From contig JAULJL010000035.1 of the NCBI GenBank assembly GCA_030761205.1, forward strand, positions 16,905,001-16,969,000: DNA of 64,000 bases, read 5' to 3'. The position numbers and the translations under genes were made by a program. This DNA comes from Fremontodendron californicum. Its lineage: Eukaryota > Streptophyta > Magnoliopsida > Malvales > Malvaceae. Positions 23,101-34,836 of the stretch are shown here, in pieces. Position 1 is the stretch's first letter; the number at the start of each line of letters is the position of its first letter. The notes under the pieces are model-generated. The model searched no databases. It was not told the origin of the DNA and saw nothing but the letters and a program-made list of their open reading frames with translations.

Positions 23101-26100
23101 GAAAACATTATAAGATTTTTAGTTGTTTGAATTGGGTAAGGAAAGAAAAAGCATGCAACTGTCCTTTGTTTGCTCAACACATAAAACTGCCCTTTATGAA
23201 GGGTTGGCTTGCAAGGAGAATCATTCTTTGTTCTTTTCACTCTGGTACCCTACTGGTGGAATCCCACTTCCCCAGCGTTTACCTGCTCTCTTTCCTCTAA
23301 CCAAAGAATGCAGTGATGTTTGATAGTCATAACAACCTTTCTGAAGGTTTTGCTTAAGGGGTATAGGGGATATGAAGGGATTTGTATATGAACTGTTGTC
23401 AAAGTGGTGCTTGTTGTGCGTGATGTGATAATAATTCTGATTCTATCGAAAGCTTCCTAGTGATTATAGCTCTTTATTAAAGCTTTTAATTAAATTTTTT
23501 GTCATGTAATACTCCTGAATAAGAATGCATTTATGCTTCTCGGAAGACTAGAGTATCTGATATGGTACATCCAGATTGCAAGGTGGATTTCGTGGTCCAG
23601 TTGGACAAGAAAAATGATAAATTTATATACTTATCATATTATAATGCATCATGAATTGTATGAAGAGGAAAATCATAGGAATTATGTGCTTCTTGTTGCT
23701 ATCATTGTATGTTAATAGCATCTTTTCGGATGCCTATTTAATCATGTAGTTTCCCTTTGTTGGTAATAGCTTAATGCTAAGTTATTTGAATTTTAGTGTT
23801 TTACTTAAAGTTTTTTCATCTTTTTGTGCACTTTTTGGTCAGCCTGGTGCAACAGTCACTGGTGCTTATGATAGTTACTGGAAACATGGGGCTCCAAGTT
23901 TTCAAAATCAGCATCCTAGTCCTGTACAGCCACATTTTCTGAAGCCTTTGGATTCAAAATCTTCATATGACAACTTTCAGGAACAACAGAAAACTGCTTG
24001 CCCTCAACTTCCCAATTTACAGTATCCTGCGGCTCAGCAGGCACCTCATAATTACCAACCGCCTTTGCAAACTGTTCAATCATTAGATACACAAAGGGTA
24101 AGCAAACTGCAGATTCAAACAAATCCCAGAATTGCTTCTAATTTGCTATTGGGTTTACCAAAATTGGACAAGGATGGCCCTAACAACAGTGCAATAGCAA
24201 AACCCGCTTATATCAGCGTTTCCCTGCCAAAACCCAGTGAGAAAGTGTTGCCCAATGATGCAGCTGATTCTGTACTCAAGGTGAGCTTTCTGATTTAATT
24301 GTATACTTGTGTTTCTTCAGAATAAACACCTAAAATTATCCTATAAGATTTTCTGTAAGAAAATGAGGAGGTGAGTAAGAAAGCTGCCTCCGGCCACCCT
24401 AGGTTGAACATCTGCATAGTAGTACCTGAAACATATATACCTTATCTAATCTGAATTTCTTTGTTTGCCTGAAGCTCTGCAACTAGATCACCCATTAGTG
24501 GCATAGTCTGTTATAAGAATTAATGATTTATTGCGCTCTTAAAAAGTGCTTGAGTGCTGTAATGTTACAGGATTTGACAGCATGGTGGAAGTATTTCACT
24601 GTACATGGAAAAAGCTTGAATGCCAGTAGTCTGCAAGTCAATTATGTTGTGCCTCAGTCCAGTCATTCTACATGCCTATAATATGGTGATAGATGCCTAG
24701 GAAACTTTTGCTTGAGTGCTGAACTTGTTTGGTTATGATTAATATGTTTGTCTGAATAGTGCTTAGGGTTATTTAGCTTTGCTGTGTCTGGAGATATATC
24801 GGTGATGTTACATTTGAGGTGCAAGATTTTTGCTTCATAAAAAAGAATTATTACATTAAACTGGAATTTGTAGTTTGCAAGACATTAGTTACTTTGATGA
24901 ATTAATGTTGTTTTAAAATATTTGATATGCATTCATAGTTGTCAGTGTTGGTTGCACTTGATGTGTTATTTGCTCGTCTCTTATTTTGTGGAAGTCCTGT
25001 TATTCATTTGAGCTGCAATCTTCATTTTTATATTGGCTTCTAATACCAGATATGGTTAAACTTACTTGATTATGCATGTTGGATTAAAATGCATCTTCGC
25101 ATAAATGTGGTAGAAATGATGATTTAGAGACATAAATCGCTCTTGGAAATTGTTCTGAAATCCTTTAGTCTCGTAGTTTTAAATTGTATAGTTTACTTAC
25201 AAACTCCCCCCTCCCCCCCCCCCAAAAAAAAAAAAAAAAAGAAGACTTATATCTTGGTTTACATATGTCAGGTTATGCAACATCAATTAATGGCTGCTTT
25301 GTTGCTTGCAGGCTGGTGTGTTCCCAAAATCATTAAAGAGTTATGTTGAAAGGGCATTGGCTCAATGTAAAGATGAAAAGCAAATGGTAGCTTGCCAGGA
25401 AGTCATGAAGGAGGTGAGTTTTTTTTTTAAATAAAATTTTGTTAGCTGTTATTCAGAATTATGTGCAAAATGAATTGTTTTCTTTTTATTTAATTTTTCT
25501 CATGCCATGGTAATCAAGCACTCTTTAAGAGTTTGGGTTAATGAATTCTTAATATGCCAGCAATGACTAGCTGTTTAAATGAAAATTTTAAGTGTATTCA
25601 CCACAGAAATTGTATCTTTACAATTTGACAGAGCCAGTGGGTGGCTAACTTTAACCCTGGACGGCTACAGCCACGAGGCTAACCTTCTGTCGTTGACCTC
25701 TTATACTTTTTAATTTCCGATATGTATTTAAAAGAGGGTACTAGGCCCACTAGAAAGGAAGATTGAGATCAATGATTCATGTGCCTAGCTTTATGGTCTG
25801 ATATTCGACAACTTTCTAATCTCCTACATGTATGCTGTTATGTTTCTTTATGAGGCATGCTATGGTAAAAGTTTTTATGTGGTAGGATTAAGCTTTAAAG
25901 TTATTGAGATAAATTGGTGTTAAAAGTTTTTATGTGATAAAAGTTTTTATCTGCATAGTCTACTTGTTAAATGTTAAGTGTGCTATAATTGGGGATATTT
26001 TGATGTATTTGAGTTCATTTTTGTTTTTTTATTGTTCTACTTGCCATTGCAGTATGCTTTTCTATTTTCTGCTGGATGCATAATAACTTTTCCCTTCACC

Positions 26101-29100
26101 TCCTACTATCTTCTTTCAGATAATTACCAAGGCAACTAATGATGGTACACTTCATACACGACACTGGGATGCCGAGCCTCTCTTTCCAATACCAAATACA
26201 GATATGGCTGATAAGAAGTTTGTATTCTAGTTCCCTATCTATGCTTGATTTTGTGGCTTGCTTTTATCTGGAAATATATGGCATTCATTTTTGTTCTAGT
26301 AATAATTTGTTCTGCCTCAATCCTTACTCCTCCCTTCCTTTCTTTTTATCTTCTCGCAGCAATTCACAAAATCCAACCCCTGTTTCTTTATTTCCAAAGT
26401 ACAAGAAGAGTCCAACTAGACGATCCAAGAGCAGGTGGGAGCCTTTACCGGAGGAGAAATCAGTTGACAAATTGGGTTCTGTCAACAATTATGCAGCAAA
26501 ATACAGTAGCTGGGTTCATGTCAATGAAAAGGACAGAAAGGTAGTGTCTAATTCCATTGCATTTATTCTTTTATAGCAATACTATACTAGGGTTGATACT
26601 TTCTTTTTGCAGTTTGGGTTTAGTGATATCATTGGTTCTTAAGGCATTACACTTCTGCTACAAATAATTTAATGTTCTTTGTTGAATAAATTATTCTGCA
26701 GCCCACAAGTGCAAGTTCTGAGGGGAAGACTGATGTTATGAAAAACATTAGGTTTCCACTGATGGAGCAGAAATCTGCTGGTAAAACTGTCCAGAGACAA
26801 GTTAAGAGGCAGCGTCTTGCTGATGTGAATGCTGTTGATAATGGTGATGCATCTAGTGATAGTGATAAGGAACAAAATTTAACAGCATATTATTCTGGTG
26901 CAATTGCACTTGCTAATACCCCAGAGGAAAGAAAGAGACGTGCAAATCGTTCCAAGCGTTTTGAGAAAGTGCAAGGAAATCGAGCAGAAATTAATCACTT
27001 TAAGGCCAAAAATGCTGGCACTGGAAACCTATATGCTAGAAGGACTAGTGCTTTGGTGCTTAGTAAAAGCTTTGAAGATGGTGGCAGCAGGGCCGTTGAA
27101 GACATTGACTGGGATGCACTAACTGTGAAAGGAACATGCCAGGAAATAGAGAAACGATATTTGCGTCTTACTTCTGCTCCAGATCCCTCCACTGTAATTA
27201 TCAATATTTCATTTCATTGTCGTAATCTGTGCATTCTGACTTTTGAAATATTTAGGGAGAATGATGTCATTTGCATATTATTGAGCATCCTCATTGGTTT
27301 ACAGGTAAGACCAGAAGAAGTTCTGGAAAAAGCTCTGTTTATGGTTCAAAATTCCCAAAAGAACTACCTTTATAAGTGTGATCAGTTGAAGTCCATTCGC
27401 CAAGACTTAACTGTCCAAAGAATTCGTAACCAGCTAACAGTTAAGGTATATCTGATGCATATCCCTGCCTCCCTGGGAAAAAGAAATGTTTATGTTGATG
27501 AGGGTTTCTTTTCTAAAACCGATAATCACTGGATATTATACTGATTTTCAAGCTTAATTTCACTGGTAATCAGGTTTATGAAGCTCATGCTCGATTGACA
27601 TTGGAAGTTGGGGACCTGCCTGAGTTTAATCAGGTTTGCACTTTAATACATTTTGTTAATTAGCTTGTTTACCTGCTTTTATTAAAATGTGTAATGCATA
27701 AAAGATGGTTTGTTAATGGGACTAGATTCTGTCTTTCCATAGTCGTTATCTTTTCAGCTTTTGGTGTATCAGATGTGGCCGAATGGTTGCCACCAAACTA
27801 GCACTTAGCCTTGTTTGCCAAGCTAAATTAACATATTGTGCTTTTACAAAAATGCAGATAAAACACACGGCTAAAATACTAAAAGAGCCTTTATCCTTCT
27901 ATTGTACCCAATTAAGCCCTTTAAGTATTATTTTTGTTTAAGTAAGCCCTTATTTTGCATGAAAACCAAACAAAACTGTTACACATAGGGGTTTAATTAA
28001 ACAAAAATAAAAATTTAAGGGCTTCATTAGATAAAAATAGCACTTTAGGGACTCAATTAGACAAATCATATTTTAAGGTTTTAATTGAATACGAAAAGGA
28101 CAAGTGCTTGTCTAGAAAATTTGAAAAAGTACAAGGGCTTTTTAAGTATTTTAGCCTAAAACACACACATGGACACTAGTGATTAGTGTGTATAGCTATT
28201 GTATGAAACATTAGCATGTCTTGCTAGTTTGATTTCAGTTCTATTTCTTTTGGTGACACTGTTAGTGTTTAATACTAGCCAAAATTACTGTAGTTGATCA
28301 TATTCTTTAGTCTCTAGGTGTTTTAAGGTTGACAAAATTATGGAAATTTGTGAAGATGTAGGCTACATCTGAGACTTTGGCTTTACATTGAAATTGTGTT
28401 TGTGTTGAAAAGGTTAGAGTAAAAAGTTTACCATAAGTTTATCGTTTTTGTCAGAAAGTAGTAAACTAAGTGAGTTCCAAAGGATTTGCATATTTTCTTT
28501 CTTTTTCTCTCTTTTTGGGGCGTCTATTTTGGATCTGAAGTCAACTGGTGCTTAGCATTCACCATCTTGAAAGATTTGGCAACCAATATTTGACGCAAAG
28601 CGGGATATAATGAGTGTAAATATATTAAGATTTGTGTTACTATTTTACATATTTAATCTTATTCCATGTTCTTTCCTTTTCCTCCCATGGGGTTCAGTGC
28701 CAATCACAGCTGAAAATCCTTTATGCTGAAGGAATTGAGGGTTGCCATATGGAGTTTGCTGCGTACAATTTACTCTGTGTTATCATGCACTCAAATAACA
28801 ACAGAGATCTCTTATCATCAATGTCACGGTTAGTTGCATTGCTTATCTATATACATGATTTTTTTCTTTGATTTCTTGAATCATTTCAGTTATTCTTCAT
28901 GCTATGAATATTGACACAAAATATCCTATTATTTCTGATTTCCAGATTATCTGATGAAGCAAAGAAGGATAAAGCTGTTCAACATGCACTGGCAGTTCGT
29001 TCAGCAGTGACTTCAGGAAATTATGTCATGTTCTTTAGATTATACAAAATGGCACCTAACTTGAACACCTGCCTTATGGGTAAGTCATAGGGAGCAACAT

Positions 29101-30445
29101 AGCTTATAACCAATTACATATATCAAAGGAGTGCTAAGGTTTTTCTTTCATTTGTTCTTTGTTTTGTGGTTCTTTGTGCAGATCTTTATGTTGAGAAAAT
29201 GCGATATAAGGCTGTAAGCTGTATGTCTCGATCTTATCGTCCTCAGGTACCTGTTTCATACATTGCTCAGGTGCTGGGCTTCAGCAGTGGTATGCCTACA
29301 AATGAAGGAAGTGATGAGAAAGACTCGGATGGATTGGAGGACTGTGTTGACTGGTTAAAAGCACACGGCGCATGCCTTGTTGCAGATAGTAATGGAGAGA
29401 TGCAGCTTGATACTAAGGTATTGTTAATCTCATCACGATAACGAACATATCTGATCATATTACTGTTGGATAATTAGCAATATTCCACCTTTGTACACCC
29501 ATTAGATCTTCAGGTTGTTAATTGGCCCCCATGATTTGAGCTTTAAATAAGCTTGATATCAAAAGTCCGTTCCTTAAGAATTTTTCACTTGATGTCATGA
29601 GCGAATTTCTTCACGGGAGCAGTCCGACTGAACTTGTCGAAGTTCCATCTTGGTGCAACGATCTTATCCTCCCCGTGATACTGAGTTTTAAATAAAATTC
29701 AATGAATTGGTATTCCTGTACTATGTTAATCGGACTCAGATGTGAGTGTCGGACACGGGTATATTCAACTTTTTCTAAGATTTTCATGTATTTGGAGGGT
29801 CCTTAGAGGATCATATCCTCATACCCATGTTCGGATATGCGTTGGACACGGGTACATCAAAAACAATGAAGTGTCGGAGCAACATAGTTCCTGGAAACCT
29901 TTTTCCATCACGTCATCAGCAAATTTATTCATGGCTGCAGTCCAACACTATGTTACGCTCACTCTTCATTTTTCTTGAAGTATCCGTGTCTGATGCATAT
30001 TTGGACATGGGTATGGGATTATGACTCTCCAAGAACCCTCCAAATACATGGGAAAAAAAACTGAACATACCCGTGTCAGACATTCACACTCGAGTCCGAG
30101 TAACCTAGGTCCAACACTCCAACTGAACTTAATTTGAACCTTTTGAGATTTCATCCTTCTGTCCCTTCTTTGTCCATCTAGAAATACACTATATATTTAA
30201 CTTTGAGAGTTTGCCTTGCGCATCCCCTGTGCGTTCTTACTTTTCTGATTGTTCCCCCCTTTACGCCTATCTCCTTTTCAAGATACATAAGGAAGGTTTG
30301 GCTCTACTTGTTGCTCTGACTGAATAGTGTTCTTAATATGCAGGCTTCATCTTCAAGTCTCTACATGCCAGACCCTGGAGATGCCGTGGCCCATGGCGAT
30401 GCTAGTCTAGCCGTTAACGATTTTCTGACACGGACATCATCATAG
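20142..30445 (+). CDS. SAC3A: SAC3 family protein A (SAC3/GANP domain; LENG8/Thp3-type)
   Basis: A homologue of Arabidopsis SAC3A, an mRNP-associated protein related to yeast Thp3 and animal LENG8, linked to transcription-coupled RNA processing. Coding exons: 20142-20201, 21154-22020, 23843-24280, 25312-25413, 26120-26217, 26360-26540, 26702-27193, 27305-27445, 27574-27633, 28698-28828, 28946-29079, 29182-29417, 30344-30445. All are GT-AG and in frame, total 1013 aa, close to the family's usual 1000 or so. The N-terminal 300 residues are Tyr/Gln/Gly/Ser-rich and probably disordered. A central basic stretch includes RRSKSRWEPLPEE and VKRQRLAD. The SAC3/GANP domain covers about 735-985, from RYLRLTSAPDPSTVRPEEVL through NYVMFFRLYK to the winged-helix-like QVPVSYIAQVLGF. 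The end is LAVNDFLTRTSS. Introns host MITEs, two of them facing each other in the last intron. Confidence 0.93.
25206..25241. repeat. C-tract followed by A-tract in a SAC3A intron
   Basis: A run of mostly C (25206-25223) passes directly into a run of A (25224-25240). It is low-complexity intronic DNA about 70 bp upstream of an acceptor. Confidence 0.7.
27869..28157. mobile_element. MITE with 9-bp target duplication in a SAC3A intron
   Basis: It starts GGCTAAAATACTAAAAGAGC and ends with the inverted form (reverse complement AGGCTAAAATACTTAAAAAG). It is flanked by perfect AAAACACAC at 27860-27868 and 28158-28166. The 9-bp duplication points to the Mutator-like class. Arms of about 50 bp pair imperfectly. 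It lies between coding exons 9 and 10 in an intron of about 1.06 kb, with no coding capacity. Confidence 0.85.
29721..29887 (-). mobile_element. MITE family A copy 3 (reverse), last SAC3A intron
   Basis: It reads CTATGTTAATCGGACTC at the left and GTCGGAGCAACATAG at the right, the reverse of copies 1 and 2. Flanks TTCCTGTA/TTCCTGGA look like a worn target duplication. Confidence 0.85.
29949..30108 (+). mobile_element. MITE family A copy 4 (forward), last SAC3A intron
   Basis: It runs from TATGTTACGCTCACTCTTC to GAGTCCGAGTAACCTAG. A perfect 9-bp duplication GTCCAACAC flanks it at 29940-29948 and 30109-30117. It is only about 60 bp from copy 3 and in the opposite orientation. Confidence 0.88.
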
Positions 30446-30995
30446 CCGGAGTTATTTGTACGTAAGTGTATCCGAAAGCATTATTGAGAAGATTTAAGTG
30501 GGAATTTTTGCCACCCTCAGTCCAATGTACAACTGAGAAAGAGCTGGCAAGTCCGATGAAGTTAAAGCCGGAGGGCGCTGAAGATGTTGCTTGTAACCTA
30601 AGAGAGAGTTAGATCACATTTGTATACCATGAAATACTAATTCAAAAGAACCCAAATTCTCTCAGAAATGCTTGTTTAGGACGGCAGAGAGTCGGTTGAT
30701 CTAGCATTTGTAGTTTTTGTTTTTGTTTCTCTTTTGAAACATCGATTCATTCTTTCTTGGTGAAGACAGAAACATAGATGTATTTCAGGAAGAAGAAAAT
30801 AAGGAAAATTGATCAGTATGTTTGATATATGAATGCTTTAGATTTTGAGTTCCTATGTGCCATTAGTTGCCTCTTAGAAATGAAAATTTGGCAATTAGTA
30901 CGGATATGTGTCAGGTACAAAACATATTTAGTTTATTTATTTATTTAGAAGATCATAATTTTCGTATTTATATTTGAATATGTGTCAGATATAGA
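30446..30995 (+). other. SAC3A 3' UTR and downstream flank
   Basis: No further coding sequence. The segment just after the stop keeps exon-like composition to roughly 30830 and then becomes AT-rich. Confidence 0.5.
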
Positions 30996-31528
30996 TAGGG
31001 GTGTTTAAACGTTCGGTTCGGTTAAAATCGAACCGAAATAGTCAAATTTTTTTCTCCCTTAATCGTTAACCGAATAGTACAAGAGGTGAATTAACCGAAT
31101 CGAAATTATTTCGATTAATTCGGTCGGTTTTCGATTAATCAAAATAAATATTCAATTTATTTTATAATTTATTTTTAATACATGATTTTATATTCAAACA
31201 AAATGTCAAAACAAGCTAACTGTACTCCATTCAGAATAATATATCCAATCAAAATCTAAAAGCAAAGCATAATAAAGCTATAATAAAATCCAAATATAAA
31301 ACATACTAAAACAATTAAGAAAACATAAAGAAGTTAGGTTTAGTATATTTCGGTTAATATGGTCAATTCGATTAATTTCGTTTAACCGAACTAAATTAAT
31401 CGAAAATCGAAATTTATCAAAACCCTTAACCGATTACCGAACCGATATTTTTTTGGTTAATCGATTAACCGAACCAAATTAGATTTCGGCCGGTTAATTC
31501 GGTTAAAATCGAACAATGAACATCTCTA
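30996..31528. mobile_element. hAT-type MITE with 8-bp target duplication GATATAGA
   Basis: A 533-bp element with ends TAGGGGTGTT and GAACATCTCTA (inverse TAGAGATGTTC). It is flanked by perfect GATATAGA at 30988-30995 and 31529-31536. The arms carry multiple GGTTAA/CGGTT/AACCGA motifs facing inward. The interior is AT-rich and non-coding. A diverged copy in the opposite orientation lies at about 49914-50460. Confidence 0.9.
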
Positions 31529-32139
31529 GATATAGATACCGAACATGGATATTTTAGTGAAAATGAAGAGTTTGGTAACAAATGAAATGATTCGTGTATG
31601 TGTGTGCTATGACAAAGGAATTTAATATTAAAAAAGAAGTGAAAAAATGGAAATTAATTTTGAATAATGAATGATTATTTTCCCTAACTTTGAATCAGCA
31701 TTTAGCAATCAATCTATTATGGCATGTATATTTCCTTAGGTTTTTAAGAATTTGATTAATGAATAAACACTAATTTAATAGCTCTGCAATTTTTCTGAAA
31801 GATGAAGTTTTTCATTTATGTCTGAAAATTTTCTATGCTTAAGAATAAAAGCTTTGAAAGCATGTTATCTGATGTTTCTCTTATTAACAATCAAATTTTT
31901 TTTTTTACCGACCGACTTGATCCATACTAGTTGGATTGGGTTGGATGGGTGTTATTGACCCGTAAATAATAACCCAAATTGATCTGTCTTGAGTTCGTAC
32001 CGACTTGAACCGATCCATACTAGTTGGATTGGGTCGATTCTCGGGTTTATCCGACTCAATTGTAGCCTATAAATATTGATATTTGACAGTCCATTGGAGC
32101 AAAGTTATGAGAATAGGTTGCAGTAGATTTGATAATATT

Positions 32140-32345
32140 GAACACGATATGATTATATGATACAAAAAAATAATTAAAAATACGACACGAAAAAATAACA
32201 CGAATACGATATGAATACATGAATATCTCAAAATCTATATAATATAAATTATTAACGTATCAAAGTTTATATAAATATAAAATATTTTAAATACAATTAT
32301 AATATAATAAAATATATAAATACGACATAAATACATGAATTGTCT
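32140..32345. repeat. Dispersed repeat C, copy 1
   Basis: It contains ACACGAATACGATATGAAT followed by ATCTCAAAATCTATATAATA. The second part aligns with 44590-44680, and the pair in reverse with about 6470-6570 inside the fold-back element. Non-coding. Confidence 0.5.
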
Positions 32346-32828
32346 TAGTCTAGGTTGCAGACATAATCTTGATACCCCAGAAGGCTAAGATAGCATCTAA
32401 CTTTACTGTAAAAGATGCCCTTCATCTTATATTTTAATGTCATCTTTCAATTTCTTAGAAAAAAATTAAAATAAAAAAAGATATTAGATTGTGATATTTG
32501 ACTTGACTTGACTTTCTAACCTTTTTCACTACTCATTTTAATTTCAGCATCTTTGAAAAAAATTTACTTTTGGCAAAGGGCTTTCTTTGTTAATAATAAG
32601 AGTTCCAACAAGGAAAAACTTTTAGTGATGATTAGTAGATTATAATTTTTATGAAAATATTTATTTTGTCGATAGAGTACTGAATTTTTAATTTTTATAT
32701 TCAAAATTTAATTATTTTTTTGTCTTATTAAAAAAAGGAAAATACATAATTTTATATGATCATAAATCTCCTATGGGAGAGAAAAGTATACTAATTAATT
32801 AAGCTTAAATGCATTTTGCTTTCTTTTG

Positions 32829-32831
<3 letters not shown>

Positions 32832-32874
<43 letters not shown>
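32832..32874. repeat. (TA)n microsatellite
   Basis: An uninterrupted alternating T/A run of about 43 bp. Confidence 0.95.
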
Positions 32875-32877
<3 letters not shown>

Positions 32878-34329
32878 AAAGATCAATTTATATTAGTGTA
32901 AAATTAATTAGTTATATATATATATTTTTATAATTTAGTATATGATTGATATTTTAACAAATTGATCGTTGAATTTAATAATATAATAACACTCGTAGTG
33001 CACGTAAAGTTCCAAATTGATTCGATATCTATATCATATCGGTCGAGAATGCTAGTTTTTTTTTATATATTTAAAGGTTGAATTTATTTTACATTAAAAA
33101 TAATTAGATATTTTTAATTTACTCAAAATTTTACGTGCATAATTTACATGAATAGAGTATGAAATGCAACATTTGGAGATGAAACAAATACAAATTGTAT
33201 AAAAAAATTATAAAAACATGTAAAATTAAATTAGTTTTACACTAGTATAATTTAATTCCTTTTATATATATAACAAGTGCAAAGAGAAAAAGGAAATTTC
33301 TGGGAGATAGAAAAGATGAGTAATTCTCTTCAAGGGGCTTAAGAGTTAAGAATTAATTGACATTAGTTAATTTTTTCTTTTCTAAAAATAGAGAGAGAAA
33401 AAAAAGAACAGAATAAATCATAAAACACAAGCCCTTCCAAGGAAAATGAGGAAAAAAAAGCAGTTTAGTTAATTTTTTGTTAATTAATAATAGCTTAATA
33501 GTTCAAATAGTTTCTTGATTTACTGAATGATTTACATAATAATGATGCTTTTGTGCTAGTTTCCAAATTATATTCTTTTTTATTAAGAATAAAATTTTTG
33601 GAATATGTTATATGGGGAATCTTATCCCATTATTGTTGCTTTCTTAATTCTTATCAATGTCAAGAAATTTTTTCTTTTATCCAAATTCATTTCGAACCGA
33701 TTCAAATAAAAAATTATCTTACCCAAATCAAATCCGAACCGAACACTTAAACAGCTCTACCTTATATTCGACCCAATTTGTGTAACGTACGTAAAAACAA
33801 TTGATTGTAAGCATAGTGGGAATCCTGAAAAGCACAAACCAATTTAAAGATGACTTAAAATTTATAACCAAGTACTAATCTTTCTTCTCTAGAAAAAGAG
33901 ATTTGAGTCTTTTTCGATCAATTGATTAACTCAAAACGAAGTATTCTAGTTCTGGCAAAAAAAAAAAAAGTATTTTAGTACATATTCAAAAATAGATATA
34001 AAATATAATTTTTTTAAATATATATATATATATATAATAGTTTAGTGACATTATAATAGTTTAGTGACATTCCTCCAGATGACATTCCTCCAGGCATTAT
34101 AATAGTTTAGTGAGGAATTTGTTGAACTTTTGTGGTTAGTTTGTTCATTTTGCATTACATTAAAAAAAAAATTGATTTTTATTCGCTATGTCTACTTTAC
34201 TGGTCTTTTCCCTTCACTTGAAACCATTTCCAGATGTCTTCTTTTCTTTTTTTCTTGAACAAATATTGAAGAAACTAAGATCATCAAACCAATAATAAGC
34301 AGAAAGAGAACAAGGGAATTCCAGGAAAA

Positions 34330-34836
34330 ATGAGTAATTTTAATGAAGGATCTCCATTGAAGGATTCTTATCCACAGTCAGGGAACACAGTTGAAGGCTA
34401 CAAAGAAAAACTTTCTTACCAGGGTCAGGATCAGAAGCAAAACCACCACCACGACCGCCACCAGCGGCGGCAGCAGCAACCACTTCCAGTTGGAATTTCC
34501 CCAGAACCACCATCACCACCACCAAGACCGCCACCAGCAGCTGAGATTGATCCATCAAAGAATCTTAGTTATGAGGAATTCATTGCAGCAGATCAGAAAC
34601 AACAAAGTTTTTCATCAGAATATGCTGAGACGGGATTCCCAAAGAGCTGGCCAAAAGTATCACCACCACCACCTTCTCCTCCAGCAAAGGTTGCTCCTCC
34701 ACCAGTAGAACCACCATCATCTCCAGCAAAGGTTTTTCCTCCACCAGCTGAAAAAGCTTCTCCACCAAATGTTCGTCGGAATGTTCTGCCACCTCCTCCT
34801 CCTCCCCGTTCTTGTAGCTGTTGTATTATCTTATGA
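34330..34836 (+). CDS. Small Pro-rich protein with C-terminal CaaX box (CIIL)
   Basis: A single-exon gene of 168 aa, function not recognised. It opens MSNFNEGSPLKDSYPQSG, then a His/Gln/Arg-rich patch (about 40-50). Two proline-rich blocks follow (about 60-75 and 110-160, with PPPPSPPAK units) around a short SYEEFIAADQKQ segment. It ends PRSCSCCIIL. The last four residues CIIL form a CaaX motif; Leu in the last position is typical of geranylgeranylation, and the Cys just upstream could be palmitoylated. I infer a membrane-anchored disordered protein. There is no HMA domain or MxCxxC, so it is not an ordinary HIPP, and no G-gamma helix. Two damaged relatives follow on the same strand with similar N-termini and a TTCCAGGAAAA-type sequence just before the ATG. 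Confidence 0.75.
   Translation: MSNFNEGSPLKDSYPQSGNTVEGYKEKLSYQGQDQKQNHHHDRHQRRQQQPLPVGISPEPPSPPPRPPPAAEIDPSKNLSYEEFIAADQKQQSFSSEYAETGFPKSWPKVSPPPPSPPAKVAPPPVEPPSSPAKVFPPPAEKASPPNVRRNVLPPPPPPRSCSCCIIL

Larger units (their letters stand above)
31537..34329. other. Intergenic DNA between SAC3A and the Pro-rich cluster
   Basis: No gene supported. 31910-32030 contains a 30-bp class direct repeat (core CCATACTAGTTGGATTGGGT twice, about 70 bp apart). 32140-32340 is dispersed repeat C. 32832-32874 is an (AT)n tract. 33690-33770 has CGAACCGATTC-type MITE relic sequence. Confidence 0.5.
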
